From: Gemmatimonadota bacterium
GTDB lineage: Bacteria > Gemmatimonadota > Gemmatimonadetes > Longimicrobiales > Gaopeijiaceae
Reading direction: 5' to 3'
DNA: 64,000 nucleotides
NCBI GenBank assembly: GCA_021295815.1
Contig: JAGWBQ010000006.1
Span: 586 to 64,585, forward strand
Part shown: piece after piece, positions 37,133 through 45,891 of the stretch
Position numbering within the stretch: the stretch's first letter is position 1
Layout of the letters: every line of letters starts with the position of its first letter
Notes under the pieces: generated by a model
What the model saw: only the letters and a program-made list of their open reading frames with translations
What the model was told of the DNA's origin: nothing
Database searches by the model: none
Translations under genes and position numbers: made by a program

Positions 37133-37753
37133 GTGGGAGACTCGCGGGGTTCGGGACCACGGCCCGGGGCGGTGCGCCGCCTCTACGACTGGGTTCTCGG
37201 CTGGGCGGAGACCCGGTTCGGGATGCCGGCGCTGGCTGCGCTGGCCTTCGTGGAATCGTCGTTCTTCATCATCCCGCCCGACCCGCTGCTGATCGCGCTC
37301 GCGCTCGGGAGGTCGAGGAGGGCTTTGACCTACGCGGCCGTCGCCACGCTGGCCTCGGTCGCCGGAGGAGTCATGGGCTACTGGATCGGCGCTCAGCTCT
37401 GGGACGCGCTCGGCCCCTTCTTCTTCGAACACGTGGCCGGGGTCGACGAACACTCCTTCGAACGGGTGCGGGCGCTCTACGACCGGTGGAGCTTCGGGGC
37501 CGTGATTTTCGCCGGCCTGACGCCTATTCCGTACAAGGTCTTCACCATCGCGGCCGGCGTCTTCGCCATCGACCTTCCGACCTTCGTCGCCGCCTCGCTG
37601 GTGGGGCGGGGGATGCGCTTCTTCGCCGTCGCCATACTCATTTTCCATTTCGGCCAACCGATCAAGGCCTTCATCGACCGCTACTTCGTTCCGCTCAGTT
37701 GGGCGCTGGGGATCATCCTGGTGGCGGGGTTCGCCGCGATCCGGTTGATCTAG
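37133..37753 (+). CDS. YqaA-family (VTT/DedA-like) membrane protein
   Basis: The 206 residues contain about five hydrophobic segments. The VTT-type pattern is visible: ALAFVESSFFIIPPDPLLIALALG near residue 37, a glycine-rich helix GGVMGYWIGAQLW, and FAGLTPIPYKVFTIAAGVFA (about 125), where Pro and Lys sit in a re-entrant loop. Relatives are thought to handle lipids, but the substrate is unknown here. It starts with GTG and ends the run that begins at 31001. Confidence 0.8.
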   Translation: MGDSRGSGPRPGAVRRLYDWVLGWAETRFGMPALAALAFVESSFFIIPPDPLLIALALGRSRRALTYAAVATLASVAGGVMGYWIGAQLWDALGPFFFEHVAGVDEHSFERVRALYDRWSFGAVIFAGLTPIPYKVFTIAAGVFAIDLPTFVAASLVGRGMRFFAVAILIFHFGQPIKAFIDRYFVPLSWALGIILVAGFAAIRLI

Positions 37754-37904
37754 CGTCTCGTCCCGGAGATAGCCGTACATGGTCTCCGGATCCGGTTCGA
37801 CATTTCGGCTCGAGCCCCGAGTCTTGCGGACTGTGACCCCAGGCCACAAATTTCCAACCGCTTTCGCCTGGTCATACCCGGTTCATCCCACTCGGGCGCC
37901 TCAC

Positions 37905-39215
37905 ATGGAAACCACATTCGTCTTCAACACCTTCTCCTTCCTCGTCCTCGGGGCGCTCGTGATGTGGATGTGCGCAGGCTTCACCGCTCTGGAGGCGGGA
38001 TCGGTCAAGACCAAGAACGCGGCGGTCATCTGCCTCAAGAACATCGGCCTCTATTCGATCGCGGGGATCGCGTACTTCGTCCTCGGCTACAACCTGATGT
38101 ACGGCGCCAACGACTTCCTCCCCGGATTCCTCGGCGACATCCGCCTCGGATACGGTCCGTCGGAGGCCGAAAGGATGCTGGGAAGCGACGAGGGAGCCGT
38201 CGCCGACGTCGCCTCCCAGGGAGCGTCGCAGCTCTCGAATTGGTTCTTCCAGATGGTTTTCGTGGCCACCACGGCCTCGATCGTCTCGGGTGCGCTCGCG
38301 GAGCGAGTCAAGCTCTGGAGCTTCTTCGTCTTCACCGCAGTTCTCACGACCGTCATCTACCCGATCATCGGCTCGTGGACGTGGGGCGGGGGATGGTTGG
38401 CCGGGCTCGGGTCCGGCGAATTCTTCGAGACCGGGTTCAGCGACTTCGCCGGATCGACCATCGTGCACTCCACCGGCGGCTGGGCCGCACTGGCCGGCGT
38501 GATGGTGGTCGGTGCCCGTCACGTCAAATTCCGCAAGGACGGTTCGGTCCGGGTGACCCCTCCCTCCAACATCCCTCTGGTCACTCTGGGCGTATTCATC
38601 CTCTGGCTCGGATGGTTCGGTTTCAACGGCGGCTCGATGCTCGCTCTCGGCTCGGTTCAGGACGCCGTGGGCATGAGCAACGTGATCGTCGCCACCAACC
38701 TGGCGGCGGCCGCGGGCGTGCTGACGGCGATCCTGGTTTCCCGCCCCATACTCGGCCGCCTCGACCTCTTCGCCGTCCTCAATGGGGCGATTGCGGGGCT
38801 CGTCTCCATCACGGCGGCGCCCGACCTTCCCGACCAGACCTGGGCCATTCTGATCGGAGCGATCGGAGCCACGATCTGTACCGCCGGTCTCAAGCTGCTC
38901 GAGATCCTGAAGCTGGACGACGTGGTCGGAGCGATCCCGGCGCACCTGATGGCCGGCGTCTGGGGTACCATCGCCGCCGCCATTTGGGGCGGAGCCGATT
39001 TCCTGGCCCAGGTGATCGGCATACTCTCCATCGGAGCCTTCGTCTTCGCGACCTCGTTCGCGGTCTGGAAGATCCTGGACCTCACCATGGGAGTCAGGGT
39101 GTCGAGGCAGGCCGAGCAGATCGGGCAGGACGCCGCCGAACTCGGTATCGACGCTTACCCGGAGTTCGTCATAATGGCGGATCCGGAAGAGTTCGACGAC
39201 GAGGGGGACGACTGA
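37905..39215 (+). CDS. amt: Ammonium transporter (Amt family)
   Basis: It conducts ammonium across the inner membrane. The 436 residues form about 11 helices. The twin pore histidines are seen in VHSTGGWAALAGV (about residue 187) and PAHLMAGVWGTIAA (about 347). The early signature FTALEAGSVKTKNAA matches the family. There is no N-terminal signal peptide from the chosen ATG 37905; earlier in-frame codons would add a non-hydrophobic tail. The PII gene that usually accompanies amt is absent. The acidic C terminus (DPEEFDDEGDD) is unusual compared with the PII-contacting tail of AmtB. Confidence 0.93.
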   Translation: METTFVFNTFSFLVLGALVMWMCAGFTALEAGSVKTKNAAVICLKNIGLYSIAGIAYFVLGYNLMYGANDFLPGFLGDIRLGYGPSEAERMLGSDEGAVADVASQGASQLSNWFFQMVFVATTASIVSGALAERVKLWSFFVFTAVLTTVIYPIIGSWTWGGGWLAGLGSGEFFETGFSDFAGSTIVHSTGGWAALAGVMVVGARHVKFRKDGSVRVTPPSNIPLVTLGVFILWLGWFGFNGGSMLALGSVQDAVGMSNVIVATNLAAAAGVLTAILVSRPILGRLDLFAVLNGAIAGLVSITAAPDLPDQTWAILIGAIGATICTAGLKLLEILKLDDVVGAIPAHLMAGVWGTIAAAIWGGADFLAQVIGILSIGAFVFATSFAVWKILDLTMGVRVSRQAEQIGQDAAELGIDAYPEFVIMADPEEFDDEGDD

Positions 39216-39245
39216 GCGCGCCTCGTGACGACCATTAGGATTTCC

Positions 39246-39319
<74 letters not shown>

Positions 39320-39354
39320 CCTTAACACGAAGTACTCACGGAGGTAGCCAGTTC

Positions 39355-40455
39355 ATGTTGTTTCACACGATGGAACGCAGGTCGGTGTTACCGGTGGTCC
39401 TGCTCGCGCTCGGCGGCCTTGCGGGGATCGGCTCGCCGGACGCCGACCCGCTGCGCGCCCAGGAGGTCGCCTCCGGCGCCGGGTCCGACCTGCGACTCGC
39501 GACACGTGTGCAGATCCAGTACGAAGCCAACAGCGACGACGCCAACTCGTCCTTCTTCCTGCGACGGGTGTGGGCTACGCTCGACGGAACCGTGAACGAG
39601 CTCGTGGACGGCCGGGTCCAGTTGGACGTGGCCGGCGGCGCGGCTCTCGAAGCCTGGCTGCGTCTGAATCTCTCGGAGTCCTTCCGGCTGCATATCGGCC
39701 AGGTCAAGCGCGGCATGTCGTACTTCTGGTACGTGCCCAATTTCGATCTGCCGGTGATCGAGCGAGACGCGCGAGTTCCCGGAGTGGATCCGTGTCCGGG
39801 AATCGGAGGTGTTTGCTCTTTCGGGAACTTCACCTGGTCGCTCGGGCTCGACACCTACGAGCCCGGGCTGGTGGCCGTCGGCGACCTCGGCGACAGGGTG
39901 TCGTACCGACTCGGGCTATCCAACGGCGAAGGCATCGGCAATCGCGACGTGAACGGGCGCAAGACGGTGACGAGCCAGCTCAACTTCGCGGTGGCGGGGG
40001 AATCCCGCTTCAGCGTCTACGGCTCCCTCGACGACCGCGTGCGAGCGGACGGAGCCTCCACCAGCGACCCGGTCTACGGGGTGGAATGGGAGACGGGAGG
40101 CTGGCACTCGGGCGCCCACTTCATCGCCTCGGTGGTGCGCGGCACGAACTGGAAGGTGTCGGAGGAAGCTCCCTTCACGACGGCCCAGGCGCTCTGGCTC
40201 TGGTACCGCGAGCTTTCGCCGGACAGCCGCTTCGCCGCGCTCGAGCCGATGCTGCGGGTCTCGTGGGCCACGACCGAAGATGATCGCGGACGTTCCGCCG
40301 GAGGCCTGACCTTCACTCCCGGGCTCATGCTCTACGCGACCCAGCGCAACGGGATCGCCGCCAACCTCGACATCTATCGCGCCATGTCGGATGCCGATGG
40401 CAGCACCCCGGGGACCGACTGGTCGCTGAAGATCCAGGCCTTCACCCGGTTCTGA
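39355..40455 (+). CDS. Outer-membrane porin (OprO/P-like)
   Basis: The 366 residues begin with a signal peptide (about 1-36, SVLPVVLLALGGLAGIG). After this comes a strand-rich region beginning RLATRVQIQYEAN and SSFFLRRVWATLDGTV. The latter corresponds to the N-terminal strands of phosphate-selective porins (FxxRRARL). The protein ends in Phe (KIQAFTRF) as trimeric porins do. A GGAGG about ten bases upstream supports ATG 39355. The substrate cannot be told; amt upstream could hint at nitrogen nutrition, but the tRNA gene separates them. Confidence 0.75.
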   Translation: MLFHTMERRSVLPVVLLALGGLAGIGSPDADPLRAQEVASGAGSDLRLATRVQIQYEANSDDANSSFFLRRVWATLDGTVNELVDGRVQLDVAGGAALEAWLRLNLSESFRLHIGQVKRGMSYFWYVPNFDLPVIERDARVPGVDPCPGIGGVCSFGNFTWSLGLDTYEPGLVAVGDLGDRVSYRLGLSNGEGIGNRDVNGRKTVTSQLNFAVAGESRFSVYGSLDDRVRADGASTSDPVYGVEWETGGWHSGAHFIASVVRGTNWKVSEEAPFTTAQALWLWYRELSPDSRFAALEPMLRVSWATTEDDRGRSAGGLTFTPGLMLYATQRNGIAANLDIYRAMSDADGSTPGTDWSLKIQAFTRF

Positions 40456-40500
40456 TTGTCGGGGCCGGCTCCATGCGGCCGCCGGTCCCGCCCGCTCGGA

Positions 40501-40836
40501 TCAGGTGATCGCGGACCGCGCTTCGGTGACGCTGCCGGCGACCTTGACGAGACGGGTGAAGCCGCTCACTTCCAGAACCTCCAGAATGTGGGACTGGACG
40601 GCGCAAACGGCCACCTTCCCGTCGACCTTCGAGGTCCTCTTCACCGCGAGGAGGATCGCGCGGAGGCCGGCCGAGCTGAGGTACGTCAGGTGCGAGCACT
40701 CGAGAACCAGTGACTTGACATCGCCTACGAGAGCGTCGGCCAACGACGTGTCGAACGCTGCGGCGGTGCTCGAGTCCACGCGACCCTCTACGTTGACGAT
40801 GGCTACGTGGCCGGAGTTTGTCACTTCAACCTTCAT
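40501..40836 (-). CDS. STAS-domain anti-sigma-factor antagonist
   Basis: The 111 residues are one STAS domain of the SpoIIAA/RsbV class: a beta-strand MKVEVTNSGHVAIVNVEGRVD, then VKSLVLECSHLTYLSSAGLRAIL, where Ser54/Ser55 occupies the phosphorylated position. Such proteins bind anti-sigma kinases when dephosphorylated. It lies divergent from a PP2C phosphatase gene, which is its natural partner. No RsbW-type kinase is nearby. The start at 40836 is preceded by AAGGAAG; longer upstream frames have no STAS similarity. Confidence 0.88.
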   Translation of the reverse strand: MKVEVTNSGHVAIVNVEGRVDSSTAAAFDTSLADALVGDVKSLVLECSHLTYLSSAGLRAILLAVKRTSKVDGKVAVCAVQSHILEVLEVSGFTRLVKVAGSVTEARSAIT

Positions 40837-41190
40837 GGAGGTTCTTCCTTCTGTTGAGCGGAGGACCCGATGCTGAGGGATAGGGCGGAAGATACGATGA
40901 TGACGACCTCGGCGCCAGACCCCCTGAACCGAAGAGGTCCGACCGAGGAGGCCGCTCCGGACGGGGCATCCACCCGGGCCCCGCGACAAGGTGGACGTCG
41001 GCACGACCAATTATAGCCCATCCTAGCGGATTCCGTACAGAGGCTGTCGTGTTCGAAGCGTCCTTCCCTTGCCATTCCGGGCGCAAGAAACGAACTTTCG
41101 TCCACGTTTGTGTTCCCGAGAGGGGCGACGACTCCACCGCACCAGCGCCGCCCGTTTTCACCATCACAACCGCACTTGGAGTGCGAATTC
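40837..41190. other. Divergent intergenic region between STAS and receiver-PP2C genes
   Basis: These 354 bases separate two divergent signalling genes and presumably hold promoters for both. Apart from a TATAAT-like box on the minus strand, I see no clear operator, RNA structure or conserved small gene. Open frames here are unconvincing. Confidence 0.5.
41010..41015 (-). promoter_or_regulatory. Candidate -10 box for the STAS gene
   Basis: The minus strand reads TATAAT, a perfect sigma-70-type -10 hexamer and unusual in this GC-rich sequence. The matching -35 is poor (TGTACG-like). It lies about 175 bases upstream of the STAS start codon, implying a long leader if used. Confidence 0.3.
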
Positions 41191-42342
41191 ATGACGAGGA
41201 TTCTAGTAGTTGACGACGAACCCGATCTCGAGCTCCTCCTCCGTCAGAAATTCCGTCGGAAGGTACGCAAGGGGGAGGTCGATCTCCTTTTCGCCAGTAA
41301 CGGAGTCGAAGCCCTCGAAGTCCTGAAGGCCAACTCCGATGTCGATATTGTCCTCTCCGACATCAACATGCCGGAGATGGACGGTCTCACTCTGCTTCAG
41401 CAGATCAACCAGTTGAGCCTCGATCTCCGAGCGGTCATTGTGACCGCCTACGGAGACATGCGCAACATTCGGACCGCGATGAACCGCGGGGCGTTCGACT
41501 TCGTCACCAAACCGATCGACTTCGACGATCTGGACGTGACGATCCAGCGTACCATGAACAACCTTCAGGTGATGAGGGACGCCCTCCAGTCCCGCGACGA
41601 GCTCGTCGCTCTTCGTCAGGAGCTCGGAGTGGCGGCGAAGATGCAGGAGGCGATCCTGCCCACCACCTTCCCGGTCGATCCCGCTTTCGAGCTGTTCGCG
41701 TGGATGACGCCGGCCAAGGAGGTGGGCGGCGACTTCTACGATTTCTTCGAGGTCGAAGACGGCCGCCAGGCCGTGGTGGTCGCCGACGTCTCCGGCAAGG
41801 GAGTGCCGGCCGCTCTCTTCATGATGGTGAGCCGCACGCTTGTGAAGGGTACCGGGCTCGGGGACCCCGACCCCGGTACCTGTCTGCGAGAGGTGAACGA
41901 TCTCCTCTGCGAGTCGAACGAAGAATCGATGTTCGTCACGATGTTCTTCGCCAACCTCGACAAGGGCAGCGGTCGGTTCCGGTTCGCCAACGGCGGCCAC
42001 AACCTCCCCTACGTCATCCGGGCGAACGGTGAGATCGAGGCGGTGGTGGGCGAGACCGGTCTCATTCTGGGCATCGTCGAAGGGGCCGAATACCAAACCG
42101 GCCACATCGACCTGAAACCCGGAGACACCGTCTTCATGTTCACGGACGGCGTCACGGAGGCAATGAACGCCCGGGACGAACTTCTCGGCGAAGCGGAGCT
42201 CGAGGACATCCTCGCCGAGGCCGCCGGCAAGGGTGCGGCGGAGATCGTTCGCTATGTGATCAAGGAGCTCTACGAACACGTGGGACATGCGCCGCAGTCG
42301 GACGACATCACCTGCCTGGCGCTCAAGTATCTGGGGCACTGA
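41191..42342 (+). CDS. Response regulator with PP2C-type (SpoIIE/RsbU) phosphatase domain
   Basis: The 383 residues hold an N-terminal receiver domain (about 1-125; acidic pocket D8/D9, phosphoacceptor D57 in LSDINMPEMDG, Thr in VTAYGD, Lys in VTKPIDF), a helical linker (about 126-160) and a C-terminal PP2C domain. The metal-binding Asp motifs are visible: GGDFYDFF, VADVSGKGVPAALFM, MFTDGVTEA, and QSDDITCLALK. Phosphorylation of the receiver probably controls removal of phosphate from a STAS protein. The divergent STAS gene is the obvious candidate. A solute-binding protein and a histidine kinase follow at once (gap of 2 bases), making one operon. Confidence 0.92.
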   Translation: MTRILVVDDEPDLELLLRQKFRRKVRKGEVDLLFASNGVEALEVLKANSDVDIVLSDINMPEMDGLTLLQQINQLSLDLRAVIVTAYGDMRNIRTAMNRGAFDFVTKPIDFDDLDVTIQRTMNNLQVMRDALQSRDELVALRQELGVAAKMQEAILPTTFPVDPAFELFAWMTPAKEVGGDFYDFFEVEDGRQAVVVADVSGKGVPAALFMMVSRTLVKGTGLGDPDPGTCLREVNDLLCESNEESMFVTMFFANLDKGSGRFRFANGGHNLPYVIRANGEIEAVVGETGLILGIVEGAEYQTGHIDLKPGDTVFMFTDGVTEAMNARDELLGEAELEDILAEAAGKGAAEIVRYVIKELYEHVGHAPQSDDITCLALKYLGH

Positions 42343-42344
42343 AG

Positions 42345-43580
42345 GTGAGAGGAACGACACGTCCCGGCTCCGCCATCCTCCTGACAGTCGCCTTCGGCGC
42401 GGGGTGCGGTGCGGGCGAACCGAATTCCGGAGCGGAAGAGGTCACGCCGCCCGACGTGCTCTTGGAGCCCTCGGCGGCGGCTCAGGACGTTGCGACGACC
42501 AGGGGCATCTTCCCCGACTCGATCATTTTCGGGCAGTCCGCCGCCTTGAGCGGGCCGGCCGGGGATCTCGGCCGGAGCATGCACCTGGGCGTGCTCGCAG
42601 CCTTTGAGGAAGCCAATCGGGGCAGGGGGGTTAACGGAAGGCTGCTGAAGCTCAGAGTGGCCGACGACGGCTACGAACCCGAACGTGCGATCACCAACAC
42701 CGCCGCGCTCCTGGAAGAAGGCGTCTTCGCCTTGATCGGCGCGGTCGGGACACCGACCTCCAACGCGGCCGAGCCCATGGCTTCCGCCGCCGAAACACCA
42801 TACATCGGACCGTTCACCGGCGCCGAGTTTCTCCGGCAGGCCAGGCCTTGGGTGGTGAATGTCCGCGCCTCCTACTACCAGGAGACCGAAGAGATGGTCG
42901 CGCGCCTCACCGACGACCTCGGCGTCCGACGAATAGCCGTCCTCTATCAGGACGACAGCTACGGAAACGCGGGCCTCCAGGGAGTCAGGAGCGCCATGAC
43001 CTCGCGCAGCATGCAACTCGTGAGCGAGGGCACATACGTGCGCAACACGAGCGCGGTGCGGCGAGCCCTATTGGAGATCGACGAGTCGGACCCTGAAGCG
43101 GTCATCGTCATCGGGGCCTACCGGCCGGTGGCCGATTTCATCCGATGGGCCCGGAAGGTCGGGTTGGACGCGATGTTCGTGAACATCTCCTTCGTGGGGA
43201 GCAACGCTCTGCTGCAGGAGCTCGGCAGGGAAGGGGAGGGGATCGTGGTCACGCAGGTCGTACCCTACCCCTGGGACACCTCGATTCCGGTGGTGGCTCG
43301 CTATCACGAGGCTCTTGCGGCGGTGGACCCGGATGCGAACCCGGGTTTCGTCTCGCTCGAGGGCTACCTGGCGGGCCTGCTCACCGTGGAAAACCTGAGG
43401 AGGTCCGGACTCGATCCGACGCGAGAGGATTTCGTCGAAGCCCTGCGCACCGCCAGCCCGATCGACCTGGGCGGCTTCGAGGTAAGGTACGGACCGCAGG
43501 ACAACCAAGGCTCCGACCGAGTGTTTCTGACCGAGATTCGCGGCGGCAGATTCGTACCTCTCTCCAGATTGAGACGATGA
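42345..43580 (+). CDS. Periplasmic solute-binding protein (Leu/Ile/Val-type fold), likely sensor partner
   Basis: The 411 residues begin with a hydrophobic signal with Cys at about 21 (LLTVAFGAGC); the lipobox is atypical, so lipidation is uncertain. Peripla_BP_6 features follow: FGQSAALSGPAGDLG, GVNGRLLKLRVADDGYEPERA, FALIGAVGTPTSNAA, and RIAVLYQDDSYGNAGL. The fold binds amino acids or similar small molecules. No ABC permease or ATPase genes are near. It overlaps a membrane histidine kinase gene by 4 bases (ATGA), so it probably delivers ligand information to that kinase, in the manner of TorT with TorS. Confidence 0.85.
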   Translation: MRGTTRPGSAILLTVAFGAGCGAGEPNSGAEEVTPPDVLLEPSAAAQDVATTRGIFPDSIIFGQSAALSGPAGDLGRSMHLGVLAAFEEANRGRGVNGRLLKLRVADDGYEPERAITNTAALLEEGVFALIGAVGTPTSNAAEPMASAAETPYIGPFTGAEFLRQARPWVVNVRASYYQETEEMVARLTDDLGVRRIAVLYQDDSYGNAGLQGVRSAMTSRSMQLVSEGTYVRNTSAVRRALLEIDESDPEAVIVIGAYRPVADFIRWARKVGLDAMFVNISFVGSNALLQELGREGEGIVVTQVVPYPWDTSIPVVARYHEALAAVDPDANPGFVSLEGYLAGLLTVENLRRSGLDPTREDFVEALRTASPIDLGGFEVRYGPQDNQGSDRVFLTEIRGGRFVPLSRLRR

Positions 43581-45886
43581 GCGAAGAACGGCTTTCTCTC
43601 GTGGTCCGAGGGCGGGAGTGGTATCGGGAGAAATTTTCCGAGCGGAACTTGCGCAAGCTCGACGAACGGTTGCAGGTTTGGTTCACTTGGGTTCTCGACC
43701 GTCTTCCCAAACCCCTGGCACGGCGGCTGCGGCAGCAGACGGACGGACGGTTCGGGATCGGCCCGCAGGTGCGTACCGGACTGGGCCTCGGCGTCCTCCT
43801 GACCTTGACGGCGAGCGTCGTGGCTCTCGGCTTCATGCTCGCGGTGAACCAGCACCACCGGGAGATCGCGGATGTCCAGGTTCCCGGCCTGGTCGCCGCG
43901 TTCGAGGTGAGAGATCTGAGTCGGCAACTGATCGGCGTTTCTCCCCGATTCGCCGCCTCCGACAACCAGGAGGCCCTTTCCATCGTCAAGAGCGACATTC
44001 AGGTTTTGGGTGACGAGCTGCGCTTCTGGATCGACGAGCTGGTGAGCAGCGGGTCGGAGTCGGATCGCAACGACAAGATCGCGGATCTGGCCGCTAACCT
44101 CCTGATGAACCTGGACGCCATCGGTTTGACGACCGAGGTGCGCATGGCGCAGCGGATCCAGCTCGAGGAAAAGGTCGCGGAGGTGGAACAGGAGCTGCTC
44201 GAATTCGGATCCTACATGGAGGACGCCAAGGACCGGCAGTACTTCTTCATCGTCACCGGATGGCGGAGCCTCGGCGATGTCGCGCCCGTTTCCATGGGGC
44301 TGCGCCGGTCGTCGGCCGAAGTCGACAACTACTCCGCGCTTCTCAACGCCGACGCCTCGACCAACAGCATGGTCACCCTCATGCTGCAGGCGGCCACCGA
44401 ACCTACGTCCGAGAATCTGCTCGCGAACCGGGAACGGGTGAACACGGAACTCGCCGACGTCGAACGCCATCTCTCGGATCTGGATGGGCCCTTGGCCGAC
44501 GATCTGGCCGGCTACCTGGAGAGGCTGGACAACCTCTACACTCTGCCGGGAGGCATCTACTCGACCCGGATCCTGGAGCTGGAAGAGATCGAGAAGGTGG
44601 CGACTCTCACCAGCGACAATCTGGCGGCGGCGGATTCGCTGGTGCTGCAGGTGGAGACTTTGCGCTCGGAAGCTCAGGCCTCCACCGAAGCCGCGACCGC
44701 GAGCTCGGCTCTCGTGGTGCGGACCGGCTTTTGGACGATCCTGGCATTCAATCTGGTCGCCGTCGTCGCCGCCATAGTCTTCGGCTGGAAGTTCTTCGGC
44801 GAACGTCTCCTCAACCGGGTCAGGCACCTCTCAGGGTCGATGGCCAGGATGTCCGGGGGTGAACTGGATGTGGAGGTCCGGATTGCCGGCAACGACGAGC
44901 TCTCCGACATGGCGGGGGCGCTGGAGGTGTTCCGCAGACACGCTATCGAGGTCCAGCGTCTGAATCTCGTGGAAAAGCTGGTGCAGGAGGTTCAGGCGAA
45001 AAACAAGGAACTGGAGCAGACGCTGTTGGACCTCGAGGAGACCCAGGAACAGGTGGTTCGCCAGGAGAAGCTGGCTTCGTTGGGCGCTCTGACGGCCGGT
45101 ATCGCTCACGAGATCAGGAATCCGCTCAATTTCGTCAACAACTTCGCGGCTCTCTCCAGGGAGCTCATCGAAGAAATGCAGGAGGAGCTGGGCACGGATG
45201 GCGAAGAAGGGGCGAACGTTCCAAGCTCCGAACGGCTAGCGGAGGTGGACTGGGAGTATGTCGACGAGCTCTTCGGCGATCTGACCATGAACGTGACCAA
45301 GGTCCGGGAGCACGGCATGAGGGCGAACCGGATCGTCGAAGGCATGCTCGCCCACTCCCGGGAGGAGACTGCCGATCCCGAGCCGGTCAAGGTGAACCAA
45401 CTTCTGGACGAATACGCCAAGCTGGCCTACCACGGTCTGCGCGCCACCAACCCGGAGTTCAACGTCACGCTCGTTCGCGAGTTCGACGATAGCGCCGGCG
45501 AAATGACCGCGATCGCGCGCGACCTGAGCAGGGTTTTCCTCAACATCATCACCAACGCCTGCCATGCGACCGACTCCCGGCGCCGGCAGGAGAAGGGGGG
45601 TGGCTATTCGCCGACCATCACGCTCTGCACGGAGGGACGCGACGACGAGGTCGTGGTGGCGATCCGCGACAACGGCACCGGCATGCCTCCCGAGGTTCTG
45701 GAGAAGATCTTCGATCCGTTCTTCACGACCAAGAAGGGGACCGAGGGAACCGGGCTGGGGCTATCGATCACGCATGAGATCATCCAGGAGCACGGCGGCA
45801 AGCTGGAGGTGGATACCGAGGTCGACGAGTTCACCGAGTTTCGCATCACCCTGCCGAGGGTCCACCTGAAGCCGGCTGCGGCGTAA
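43577..45886 (+). CDS. Membrane sensor histidine kinase
   Basis: The 769 residues have an N-terminal cytoplasmic stretch, TM1 (about 75-97, GLGVLLTLTASVVALGFML), a long helical periplasmic sensor (about 98-385), TM2 (about 388-410, TILAFNLVAVVAAIVFG), and a HAMP-like segment (about 410-465). A coiled coil leads into the HisKA box with His511 in GIAHEIRNPLNFVNNF. The HATPase has the N box NIITNACHATDS and G boxes DNGTGMPPEVLEKIFDPFFTT and GTGLGLSI. It lacks a receiver of its own, so the adjacent receiver-PP2C protein is the likely target. A chain binding protein, kinase, phosphatase, STAS is inferred. Confidence 0.9.
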   Translation: MSEERLSLVVRGREWYREKFSERNLRKLDERLQVWFTWVLDRLPKPLARRLRQQTDGRFGIGPQVRTGLGLGVLLTLTASVVALGFMLAVNQHHREIADVQVPGLVAAFEVRDLSRQLIGVSPRFAASDNQEALSIVKSDIQVLGDELRFWIDELVSSGSESDRNDKIADLAANLLMNLDAIGLTTEVRMAQRIQLEEKVAEVEQELLEFGSYMEDAKDRQYFFIVTGWRSLGDVAPVSMGLRRSSAEVDNYSALLNADASTNSMVTLMLQAATEPTSENLLANRERVNTELADVERHLSDLDGPLADDLAGYLERLDNLYTLPGGIYSTRILELEEIEKVATLTSDNLAAADSLVLQVETLRSEAQASTEAATASSALVVRTGFWTILAFNLVAVVAAIVFGWKFFGERLLNRVRHLSGSMARMSGGELDVEVRIAGNDELSDMAGALEVFRRHAIEVQRLNLVEKLVQEVQAKNKELEQTLLDLEETQEQVVRQEKLASLGALTAGIAHEIRNPLNFVNNFAALSRELIEEMQEELGTDGEEGANVPSSERLAEVDWEYVDELFGDLTMNVTKVREHGMRANRIVEGMLAHSREETADPEPVKVNQLLDEYAKLAYHGLRATNPEFNVTLVREFDDSAGEMTAIARDLSRVFLNIITNACHATDSRRRQEKGGGYSPTITLCTEGRDDEVVVAIRDNGTGMPPEVLEKIFDPFFTTKKGTEGTGLGLSITHEIIQEHGGKLEVDTEVDEFTEFRITLPRVHLKPAAA

Positions 45887-45891
45887 GCTTC

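Noticed and set aside
42345-43580. Binding protein as part of a branched-chain amino acid ABC importer
   Set aside because: No permease or ATPase gene is present, and the gene overlaps a sensor kinase.
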